From positions 992,001 through 1,056,000 of the forward strand of contig CAWGAF010000001.1 in the NCBI GenBank assembly GCA_963820495.1: a stretch of 64,000 bases of DNA, in the 5' to 3' direction. Shown piece by piece: positions 8,794 to 15,689 of the stretch (positions within the stretch are counted from its first letter, which is position 1; each line of letters opens with the position of its first letter). A program made the position numbers and the translations under genes. The notes under the pieces were generated by a model. It was not told the DNA's origin. It ran no database searches and saw only the letters and a program-made list of their open reading frames with translations. This DNA comes from JBBIPA01 sp963820495. GTDB taxonomy: Bacteria > Chloroflexota > Dehalococcoidia > GIF9 > UBA5629.

Positions 8794-8820
8794 TAAAATC
8801 GCGATTTGAACTCGGAAACT

Positions 8821-8865
8821 GTCATCATGAGGAAGTCCGCCTGAGGCGGACGACGTGATGATCCC
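8821..8865. repeat. Palindromic intergenic repeat
   Basis: A nested inverted repeat. The inner stem is GTCCGCC (8835-8841) and GGCGGAC (8845-8851) with a TGA loop; the outer stem is TCATCA with TGATGA. The outline GTCAT..GAG...ACGT...ATCCC resembles the repeat copies at 31,875 and 51,662, so it is probably a member of the same dispersed family. No T run follows, so it is not a clear terminator. Confidence 0.6.
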
Positions 8866-8992
8866 TTCAACATATCCCAGTTTTGTGAGAGTCACCTCCC
8901 CAAATGTGACCTTGCCTTGGCGTCAATTACTAACTTAGTTCTTTTTTGACTTAATGGGGTGCACTACAGTTACTGGTAACTTACCTTACGTC

Positions 8993-9253
8993 TTATGGGT
9001 TCCTCAAGCATTCATCGTGATTATCAACATTGCGCATCACAAAGGTGTCACCGTGGCGTTCGAACGTCATGCGATATTTTCGATCAATATAAGCTTCAAA
9101 TACGCCAGGAGCACTGCCCATTGGATGACTTCTTAGTCCTGGCCGCCGAAAATCGGCATCAAGCGAAATCAGTGCTTTATCCACCTTCTTCTGTATTGTA
9201 CTGGGCAGTTGAGAATACTGCCTCACAAACCGCTCGGTAAGTTCGATAGGCAT
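8993..9253 (-). CDS. RelE/ParE-type toxin
   Basis: 86 residues with the RelE-like ribonuclease fold: ERFVRQYSQLPSTIQKKVDKAL forms the helical hairpin, and PGVFEAYIDRKYRMTFE the following beta sheet with basic residues. Such toxins cleave ribosome-bound mRNA. The ATG at 9253 overlaps the TGA of the AbrB-type gene by one base (TGATG), which is typical of a toxin-antitoxin operon with antitoxin first. Confidence 0.8.
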   Translation of the reverse strand: MPIELTERFVRQYSQLPSTIQKKVDKALISLDADFRRPGLRSHPMGSAPGVFEAYIDRKYRMTFERHGDTFVMRNVDNHDECLRNP

Positions 9254-9570
9254 CAGCTTTTACTGTGACTAACCCTGCTCTGTTTTTTACCTGTCTGTTT
9301 GTGAAGAAAAGTTACTGCCGATTTGGCATCAGGGAAGTTATGAACACGGCCAGTACGGATATCATCTTCGGCTTCTCTTTCGCCCTGCTGCCAGCGCTGG
9401 CTCCAAAACCAGGCCTGTTCTTTGTCAACCAGCCTCTTTACTTTGAGCACAACCTCACCATTCCTTACTTGAACATCCATGAAGTCACCCTCTTCTATAC
9501 CAAGCTCCTCTCTTACCGACTGTGGAAGTGTAAGTTGCGCTTTCTTTCGTAGCTGAATAAGCTCCGCCAT
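9253..9570 (-). CDS. AbrB/MazE-like antitoxin
   Basis: 105 residues. The first 50 form a SpoVT-AbrB swapped-hairpin DNA-binding domain (RKKAQLTLPQSVREELGIEEGDFMDV); the rest is a charged, flexible tail that would wrap the toxin. TAGGAG stands before the ATG at 9570. It is the first gene of a two-gene unit with the RelE-like toxin and is expected to bind the operon promoter. Confidence 0.82.
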   Translation of the reverse strand: MAELIQLRKKAQLTLPQSVREELGIEEGDFMDVQVRNGEVVLKVKRLVDKEQAWFWSQRWQQGEREAEDDIRTGRVHNFPDAKSAVTFLHKQTGKKQSRVSHSKS

Positions 9571-9930
9571 AATAATCTCCTACTGTCTTACTTTCCAACT
9601 ATCTTACTACAGAATACAGCCTAATGGATAGAATGTCAAACTTACCTGCTATCACTACCAGTTTGTACCGGAAACTGTTATTACGTGTCACCCGCGAGTT
9701 CCCTGTAATTGCGATTTTTGGGACAGCCTCCTCAGAATGACAGCATGGTGGACTGTGTGGCTCACCGTGGCGCTCCAAGACCAACTTCTGTTTCCCTTTG
9801 AGGCGTTTAGCATAGCCCCCTGAGACGGGAGGTCATTCTGGTGAGCCACGTGAGACCTGGGACGAGCCAAATAGCCTCAGCACCTAGGTGCAAGCTAAGC
9901 TGATGATGTGCTAGAATCATCAGTGATAAT
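9571..9930. other. Gene-free stretch with degenerate repeats
   Basis: No gene is supported. It holds a repeat (9689-9730) related to copies at 33,208 and 39,719, and a perfect 10-bp inverted pair GTGGCTCACC (9757-9766) and GGTGAGCCAC (9840-9849). AGAATGAC and GTCATTCT lie beside these arms. The promoter of the AbrB-type gene must be at its left end, but no clear boxes were found. Confidence 0.5.
9689..9730 (+). repeat. Family-2 intergenic repeat fragment
   Basis: Reads CCCGCGAGTTCCCTGTAATT, then GCGATTTTTGGGACAGCCTC. It matches, with few changes, 33,208-33,250 and, inverted, 39,719-39,752. The TTTTCGGACAGCCT end of this family forms the terminal inverted repeats of the element at 39,721-39,894. 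Confidence 0.6.
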
Positions 9931-10467
9931 ATGGATAATGAGGGGTCAAAGATATTCTGGTCTGCATTCGGGGGTGGAGCTGCCGCAGGCATTATCACAC
10001 TGCTTGCAGTCATACTTGCCGAGTGGTTTAGATGGTTCCTAGACCGCCCTCTAGTTAGGGTTACTATGATGTTTGCACGTGTCAATAAGATGACCTACGG
10101 ATTTGATCCATCAAAAACATATATCTCACTCGATGCAAGGAACCCTCACAGCAAGTCTGTTACATTGTCGTCATTTGGCTTTTATTATAAGAAGCCCAAG
10201 AAATGGGGGAAAATATATGTATTTCCTGATGGTCAACTAGCGTTTCCCTATGAACTTAAGGGAGGTAAATCAATTTCACAATTATCTTATGAAGGTAATT
10301 TATTTGATGGACTGTTTCGTGATGGCCGAAAACCATCAGACTTAGGTCGCGTATACTTCCAAGCGGCATCAGGGAAAGTGTTTTTCGGCAAGATACCAAA
10401 AGTAAGTATGAAAGTATTAGAAGAACATTACACTACATATATTGAAGCCAAAGCTAATCCAAATTAA
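9931..10467 (+). CDS. Hypothetical membrane-anchored protein
   Basis: 178 residues, not recognised. An N-terminal membrane segment (about residues 11-32, with GGGAAAGIITLLAVILAEW) is followed by a soluble domain rich in aromatic and basic residues and apparently of beta structure (SVTLSSFGFYYKKPKK, KIYVFPDGQLAFPYELK). With a short N-terminus before the segment the soluble part could face either side. It lies in an accessory patch between a toxin-antitoxin pair and a truncated tRNA, so transfer is possible. Confidence 0.6.
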   Translation: MDNEGSKIFWSAFGGGAAAGIITLLAVILAEWFRWFLDRPLVRVTMMFARVNKMTYGFDPSKTYISLDARNPHSKSVTLSSFGFYYKKPKKWGKIYVFPDGQLAFPYELKGGKSISQLSYEGNLFDGLFRDGRKPSDLGRVYFQAASGKVFFGKIPKVSMKVLEEHYTTYIEAKANPN

Positions 10468-10556
10468 TAGGCTGGGGTTTCCCAAAGTCCCTGGTGGGGT
10501 CGGCAGGCTCCTAACTCCACCGCCATTGGGCTGACTTCGGATGGGTGGCTATCTTT

Positions 10557-11063
10557 TTATGTTCTTTGAATTTCTCGCTGATAGTCCTGAGGAGATATAT
10601 GGTAGCACTTGGCAAGCTTGGCCGCTGTTTTTCCTGTATCATCTATGATGTTACCATGCTTCTTGTAAATCTTCATCATATCTTTATTAGAAGGAGCTTC
10701 ATCATCTCGCCCCCTTAAGAAAGCCGTTCTAGCATTGCCTAATAGCCGTAAGATTTCTAATTGATAGTCATAGGATTCATACAGTTTCGTTTGCATTTCC
10801 AACATAATCTTGCTGGCTTTCAAGTCATTTAGTATTGGCCAAAATTTAGGATTACTAGTCTCACTTCGCACCTCGGTAACAACAGAAAGTGCTTTTAATC
10901 GCGCTGCTTCAAACTCTTCAGATTGCATTCCATTTGGCTGTTGTGCTATTGTTAGTTTCATTTTATCTGTGGCTATATCAATTTTATTAATGGCATTAGT
11001 CCAGCGGCCAAGCAGGCTTAATACTTCATTACGTTCAAAATCATCAGTTTTATGCCCAAACAT
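10557..11063 (-). CDS. Hypothetical helical protein
   Basis: 168 residues, not recognised, with no cysteine-pair, P-loop or membrane segment. The sequence is largely helical (NEVLSLLGRWTNAINKIDIA; MLEMQTKLYESYDYQLEILR) and charged. It is codirectional with the small membrane protein just upstream (30 bases) and probably in one operon with it. Confidence 0.6.
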   Translation of the reverse strand: MFGHKTDDFERNEVLSLLGRWTNAINKIDIATDKMKLTIAQQPNGMQSEEFEAARLKALSVVTEVRSETSNPKFWPILNDLKASKIMLEMQTKLYESYDYQLEILRLLGNARTAFLRGRDDEAPSNKDMMKIYKKHGNIIDDTGKTAAKLAKCYHISPQDYQREIQRT

Positions 11064-11093
11064 GACTCTCCCCCTCCATCTTTGCAGATGATT

Positions 11094-11357
11094 CTACCAC
11101 GCTTTCATGAAGAAACGAACTAACCACACTATTAAACCTATCACAATGAAAACCGCAACAATTCCACTCAGCATAAATCCAAAGCCCCATGATCCTTGCC
11201 GTCCAAATAGCACAGTAACAATAAATCCCAAAATAAAATAACCTACTATGCACCCAACTACCATCCAAAGAATAGACAAATTCAAGGCTAATGCCCAAAC
11301 CAACCCTAATATACCTACTATAATTGCTGCCAGAATATTCGATAATAGTCTATTCAT
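11094..11357 (-). CDS. Small multi-pass membrane protein
   Basis: 87 residues, nearly all hydrophobic, with three predicted membrane spans: IIVGILGLVWALALNLSILW merging into MVVGCIVGYFILGFIVTVLF, and GFMLSGIVAVFIVIGLIVWL. A short GRQGSWG loop separates spans. It is the first gene of a likely two-gene operon with the helical protein. No function can be given. Confidence 0.6.
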   Translation of the reverse strand: MNRLLSNILAAIIVGILGLVWALALNLSILWMVVGCIVGYFILGFIVTVLFGRQGSWGFGFMLSGIVAVFIVIGLIVWLVRFFMKAW

Positions 11358-11441
11358 TGTTATTTTCAGGTTTATTTATCACTCTAAGCTGCTTTGAAAT
11401 AGTATTGCATAGTAGTTAACAATTCTGCAAGTATTTTATAG

Positions 11442-11474
11442 GAAAAGAAAAAGGCAGGCCGTCTCCGGTCTGCC
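11442..11474 (-). terminator. Rho-independent terminator behind truncated tRNA
   Basis: A 9-bp stem GGCAGGCCG/CGGTCTGCC (one G-T pair) with loop TCTC at 11,453-11,474. On the minus strand it is followed by a T-rich run (11,442-11,452). It lies about 14 bases past the CCA-like end of the tRNA remnant, as expected for a tRNA transcription unit. Confidence 0.75.
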
Positions 11475-11487
11475 TCTGTTTCGAGTT

Positions 11488-11540
11488 TGGTCGTAGCGGG
11501 GGGTGGATTTGAACCAGCGACCTTCGGGTTATGAGCTCGA
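11488..11540 (-). pseudogene. 3' half of a tRNA-Met(CAT)-like gene
   Basis: On the minus strand the sequence has the anticodon loop CTCATAA with an imperfect five-pair stem, variable loop AGGTC, T-arm GCTGG-TTCAAAT-CCACC (one mismatch), and the 3' acceptor strand CCCCGCT with A and a CGACCA tail. The matching 5' acceptor strand (AGCGGGG) and D-arm are absent; in their place is the end of the radical SAM gene. This is what remains when a mobile element recombines at the 3' end of a tRNA gene. It is not a working tRNA. Confidence 0.7.
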
Positions 11541-11552
11541 AGTAGAACACTC

Positions 11553-12803
11553 CTAAATCTGGTTCTCGATGCAGTATTCCCTCAAGGTGTTTAATGAGGC
11601 AAAAAACTCCCGCATCATGACGCTGACTGGATACATCCCCCGCTGAGTTACGCTGATTCTATTATCTCTGTCAATAACCACACCACCCAGTTTCAAAAGC
11701 AATAACTCGAGGCTCAACTTCTGGTGAATGTCAGAGCCGAAGTCATGTCGGAAAAGTGCTGGATCCACTGTCGTACCGAAAAGCTTGGTCAGCAGATAAT
11801 ACCGCAGGTATTCGCCCTCTGATAGCCTGCGCCACCTGACTATAGGAAATCTGTTGTTTCTAACCATATTCTGATATCTATCCAGTGAAAATGCATTCAC
11901 ATAGAAGTTGCCTCTGACCAAACTCACTGAGCCAGAGCCAATGCCAATATAATCGGCGTAATCAACTATATACTCGTCTATCATCCTGTCACCCCTGGAA
12001 AAACACCAGACGGTTGATGCCTTATAACCTTTGGCATAAACTTCTCTGAGGATGACGTCGTAGTATTTTTTCTCCTGAGAGTTATCCACCCGACTGAATT
12101 TGCGCTCCATGGCGCTCTTCTTGTGTGGCGAAGGCATCAGGGGATAAAAAGTTACCTGGTCTATACCCAGATTTTTAAACGTTTCTATATCAGCCTCAAA
12201 TTTCTCAACAGACTGAAAGGGGAAATTGAAGATTAAATCCACGTTAAGTGTATCGAACTGCCCCTGAGCCATGAGGAGTCTTTCCTTTGCCTCATCTCCA
12301 GTACAGAGCACCCTGCCCACAGCCCTCAATATATCATCATCAAAGCTTTGCACTCCTATAGACAGTCGCTTAATCCCCACAGCCTTCAGTGAGTTTATGG
12401 TTTCCTTATTAATTTCGTTGGGAGTGGTTTCCAGGGAGATTTCTTTGACCTCAAAGCTCTTCCTGAGATAATCAGTGAATCCAATCAACTCGTCCATCAA
12501 TATAGTAGGAGTTCCACCACCAAAGTAAAAACTGGAGAACTTGAAGCCCCGCTGGATGTAAAGGTCCAGTTCTTTTTTCAAGCTCTTGAAATAGTCCCGC
12601 GCCTTATCTTCCTTAAATAAATACCGGTTAAAGCAGCAAAAAGGGCACAGGGTTCTGCAGAACGGGATATGTATATAGAGCGAGATTTCCCCACCCCTGG
12701 CAAGCTCCTTCTCAGAGATTATCGAGTCATCGATTTCTTCTTTGAGTTTGAGAAACTTCTTGCCCTCATATCGGGTAATAAAACCAGCTATGTTTGCGAT
12801 CAC
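11553..12803 (-). CDS. Radical SAM protein, HemN/HemW family
   Basis: 416 residues. The radical SAM cluster motif is C49, C53, C56 in IHIPFCRTLCPFC, followed by FYFGGGTPT and RLSIGVQSFDD, all characteristic of oxygen-independent coproporphyrinogen III oxidase-like proteins. The C-terminal part has the HemN-like winged-helix region (YYLLTKLFGTTVDP). The start aligns with a plain N-terminal extension. Many such proteins are not true CPO; HemW-type members are heme chaperones, and others act on unknown substrates. No heme genes are adjacent. It abuts the truncated tRNA and may have arrived with a mobile element. Confidence 0.85.
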   Translation of the reverse strand: MIANIAGFITRYEGKKFLKLKEEIDDSIISEKELARGGEISLYIHIPFCRTLCPFCCFNRYLFKEDKARDYFKSLKKELDLYIQRGFKFSSFYFGGGTPTILMDELIGFTDYLRKSFEVKEISLETTPNEINKETINSLKAVGIKRLSIGVQSFDDDILRAVGRVLCTGDEAKERLLMAQGQFDTLNVDLIFNFPFQSVEKFEADIETFKNLGIDQVTFYPLMPSPHKKSAMERKFSRVDNSQEKKYYDVILREVYAKGYKASTVWCFSRGDRMIDEYIVDYADYIGIGSGSVSLVRGNFYVNAFSLDRYQNMVRNNRFPIVRWRRLSEGEYLRYYLLTKLFGTTVDPALFRHDFGSDIHQKLSLELLLLKLGGVVIDRDNRISVTQRGMYPVSVMMREFFASLNTLREYCIENQI

Positions 12804-12874
12804 GTTGAATTATCTCTTTAGACAGCGCGAAATTAATTTTCTAAAGGGGATTAATCCATCTCCAGTCTTGATTC

Positions 12875-13096
12875 TCAACGAAGATGGTTCCACTCCTCAG
12901 CTGATATCTTGCGTTCTATAATTTGCTCCACCTCGTGTAGCATCATTTGTAGCTGAGGTACTGAATATTCAGTGTTAGAAGGAATTGCTAGACGGTGCTG
13001 CTTATATACCATGAACTGGTGTTTTGTTCCAGGGTAAGGGCCAACGAAGCCAAGTTCCCCGAGGCGGTGAATGAAATCCCGATGCTTACACCGCCT
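12875..13096 (-). pseudogene. HicA-like toxin frame without a normal start codon
   Basis: Downstream of the HicB gene the minus strand encodes a full HicA pattern: KHRDFIHRLGELGFVGP, GTKHQFMVY with the catalytic histidine, RLAIPSN, and ISAEEWNHLR before TGA at 12,875. The frame opens after an in-frame TAG and reads AGG CGG TGT AAG CAT, with no ATG, GTG or TTG until the internal methionine of HQFMVY. Either the toxin is dead, a base change removed the start, or it is started from a rare codon (ATT at the DFIH isoleucine). It overlaps the end of hicB. Confidence 0.7.
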
Positions 13097-13358
13097 CTAC
13101 TGGCTCACGTTGAGGCTCCTTATTAAGGTCAATACCCTCTATTATCGGCAGAGCGTGGCCCAGTTTAAGACCAAGTAGAATCCAGTCCTCCAGAGTAGAG
13201 CGCAATTCAGACTCGCATACAGGCAAAGTAGTACCAAACGCCAATACCCCAACACAAGGAGGAATTCGTCCTACAAAAGTGCTATCTTCCAGCTTATCAT
13301 AGATAGCATGTTCCATAGCCTTGCTAACATAATCGGTAAGTATAAATCGTACCGCCAT
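13086..13358 (-). CDS. HicB-like antitoxin
   Basis: 90 residues with the HicB-type pattern FVGRIPPCVGVLAFGTTLPV followed by CESELRSTLEDWILLGLKLG, which is the hallmark of the HicB/UPF0150 group found before HicA toxins. The reading frame ends at 13,086, inside the HicA-like frame. With a toxin lacking a usable start, it may be an orphan antitoxin or a relic. Confidence 0.8.
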   Translation of the reverse strand: MAVRFILTDYVSKAMEHAIYDKLEDSTFVGRIPPCVGVLAFGTTLPVCESELRSTLEDWILLGLKLGHALPIIEGIDLNKEPQREPVEAV

Positions 13359-13442
13359 AAAACCCTCTAATCGTACTATGCGTTTCTGTCGATCACAATT
13401 ATATCATGAATTACGATGAACATTAATTAGAGAAACTTATAC

Positions 13443-13916
13443 CTAAACTCCAGGCACACATCCAGGCGCCCTGATCATCAAGACAGGCACACAAGTATGA
13501 TGAAAAACCTTCTCAGCAACGCTACCAAACGCCCATTTACTGACCCCAGAACGGCCGTGACTAGCTATGACCATAAGGTCAACCTGGTTCTTGTCGGCAA
13601 ATTTCACAATTTCATCAGCGGCCTTGCCCAAACGTGACTCTATCCTTATTTTTACGCCTAAATTCTTCATCCTCTTCTCCACATCCCCCAGGTAAAGACT
13701 ACACTGCTGCTGAGCGCCTTTGACTATTTGCTCCACATGCTGTTCCCAGCTTTCTGGCATGCTCGCTGGATAATCGGCAGGTATCTCTGGGCTCTCACAA
13801 ACTCGAAATAGAATTATCTCCCTAGCGCCTCGATCCTTAGCCAGTGCCTCAACATAAGGAAGAGTACATTCGGCTAATTTGGAACCATCCAGCGGAACCA
13901 GAATCCTGTCAAACAT
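13443..13916 (-). CDS. Universal stress protein (UspA family)
   Basis: 157 residues, one Usp domain. MFDRILVPLDGSKLAE begins the fold, and the ATP-binding stretch VIASHGRSGVSKWAFGS has the G-2x-G-9x-G/S spacing expected of ATP-binding members. These cytosolic proteins promote survival under starvation or oxidative stress. It is transcribed alone. A weak AGG is seen before the ATG at 13,916. Confidence 0.93.
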   Translation of the reverse strand: MFDRILVPLDGSKLAECTLPYVEALAKDRGAREIILFRVCESPEIPADYPASMPESWEQHVEQIVKGAQQQCSLYLGDVEKRMKNLGVKIRIESRLGKAADEIVKFADKNQVDLMVIASHGRSGVSKWAFGSVAEKVFHHTCVPVLMIRAPGCVPGV

Positions 13917-14141
13917 TTTTCTTTACCTCCGTAATCTAACTGCTAAAGTATAATACGACTGACGATTTCGAGCAAATAGTTTTTAGCTTTCTTGCCCCAC
14001 CTAAACAGCCTAGATATTCAGGCAAGCTTTTGGCTAAGTTTAATCCTTAGTCAGCAACCTGCGCTGGATATATAGTTTATAATAAGGGAAATTTAAGAAC
14101 GCTCTTGGCCCAGTAATACAAAATTTAGGAGTTTGCTTAGC

Positions 14142-15407
14142 ATGAAGTACACCGAAATTGAACTTCCCTACGGCGACTCTACTTTGAAGGCAAGTATACC
14201 AACCAAGAACATAACTTACATCTTGGTCACCAAAGACGTGAAAGGACTGGAGAACGAAGCCGAAGCCATAACAAATAGCCTAAGGTCTCCAATAGGTTGC
14301 CCAGCGCTCTTCGATTGCATCAAAAAGAACGATAAAGTCGTGGTCATAGTCACGGATAATACCAGGCCCTGCCCCGAGGACAGGATCTTGCCACCACTAC
14401 TGGCTGAATTAGAGCCGAAAGTGCCCCGGGAAAATATCTCCATCATAATTGCCCTGGGGCTGCATCCACCCCTTGATAAGCAGGCGCTCATTAAGAAACT
14501 GGGCAAGGATATCGTGGCGAACTATAAAGTAATCAATCATGATGTGAACCACACGGTCAACATCGGCACCACCTCCAGAGGTACGCCTGCTGATATTAAC
14601 CGTCACGTGGTCGAGGCGGATTTTCGTATCAGCACCGGCTTCATTGAGCCTCATTTCTTCGCTGGCTTCTCGGGCGGCAGAAAAAGCATTGCACCCGGCG
14701 TCTACAGCGTCAGGTCAGCCTATAAAAACCACGGCTACAAAATGATTGAGCACCCTCGCGCCAGAGCGGGTATTCTCGAGGATAATCCTGCCCACGAGGA
14801 CATGGTGGAAATAGCCAAAATGGCAAAACTCAACTTCATCGTCAATGTGCTCCTTAATAAGCAGAGAGAAATCACCCATGTGGTAGCAGGTGACCCTTTC
14901 CTTGCTCATGAAAAGGGATGTGATATAGTCAAGGACATATCCGGGATAAAAGTAGCCCGTAAGGTAGATATTGCCATTACCTCCAATAGTGGAGCACCGC
15001 TTGATTTGAGCCTTTACCAGGCGTGTAAAGGAATTGACACCGCATCGCTGATAACCCGCGACGGTGGCATCATCATTATAGCTTCATCCTCCGACGCCGG
15101 GGTGGGGCCCAAGGCATTTCAGGAACTACATACATCAGTGGGTACTCCTAAGGAAGTCCTGCAAAAAATTATGCGGGATGAGCCGATATATGTTCAGTGG
15201 ATGAACCAGATTCTCGCCCGCACCCAGTTGAAAAATGACATTTATCTGGTGTCAAACCTGAAAGACAGTGCGGTCCGAGATATGATGATAACTCCAATCC
15301 GCACCATAGAAGAAGGCCTGGAGAGAGCATTTAAAGTTTTGGGCAACAACGCCGAGATCGCCGTAATTCCCGAAGGGCCTCTGGTTATTCCACTGCTCCA
15401 AAGCTAA
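14142..15407 (+). CDS. larA: LarA-type nickel-dependent lactate racemase family
   Basis: 421 residues from the ATG at 14,142, which follows TTAGGAG by 10 bases (an in-frame TTG at 14,133 is less likely). The catalytic set of LarA is present at nearly the same positions as in the Lactobacillus enzyme: H108 (GLHPP), H171 (EPHFFAGFSGG), K181 (GRKSIAPG) and H197 (KNHGYK). LarA uses a pincer nickel cofactor tethered to that lysine to racemise 2-hydroxyacids. The LarB, LarC and LarE cofactor genes are not in the window, so a function depends on genes elsewhere. Substrate could differ from lactate. Confidence 0.88.
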   Translation: MKYTEIELPYGDSTLKASIPTKNITYILVTKDVKGLENEAEAITNSLRSPIGCPALFDCIKKNDKVVVIVTDNTRPCPEDRILPPLLAELEPKVPRENISIIIALGLHPPLDKQALIKKLGKDIVANYKVINHDVNHTVNIGTTSRGTPADINRHVVEADFRISTGFIEPHFFAGFSGGRKSIAPGVYSVRSAYKNHGYKMIEHPRARAGILEDNPAHEDMVEIAKMAKLNFIVNVLLNKQREITHVVAGDPFLAHEKGCDIVKDISGIKVARKVDIAITSNSGAPLDLSLYQACKGIDTASLITRDGGIIIIASSSDAGVGPKAFQELHTSVGTPKEVLQKIMRDEPIYVQWMNQILARTQLKNDIYLVSNLKDSAVRDMMITPIRTIEEGLERAFKVLGNNAEIAVIPEGPLVIPLLQS

Positions 15408-15539
15408 TACCTGTGTAACTATCAAAACGCCGCTTTGTTAAATACTGTGTGCTCATCATGGTTTACTCGTTAGCTCTGGAATATAATAAGCTTTACCAAA
15501 TTAATGCTCATCAAGTAAAATTAGCCCGCTATAATCAAG

Positions 15540-15689
15540 GAATCTAAGGGAAAAAAGAATTCCAGTAAATTACCCCGAGAGGGTGATGCGTTTTCAGCGT
15601 CACGGAAGAGGTTGTTCCTATACAGTGACAGGAGTAAACTAGAAGACCTTATATACCAGAGACTGTTTCCATTTTGAACGAGCAAGGTT
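15540..15689 (+). promoter_or_regulatory. Possible structured 5' leader of mgtA
   Basis: The 150 bases before the magnesium ATPase can form several short hairpins: TTACCC-CGAGA-GGGTGA, then GTGATGC with GCGTCAC around GTTTTCA, then GGAA with TTCC. The first two exclude each other, as in a switch. It does not match the M-box consensus as I know it. Magnesium transporter genes often have metal-sensing leaders, so this is a candidate only. Confidence 0.25.

Noticed and set aside
11553..12803. True coproporphyrinogen III oxidase HemN
   Set aside because: The cysteine motif CRTLCPFC and layout fit the wider HemN/HemW-like group, but no heme synthesis genes are near, and the family includes many with other roles.
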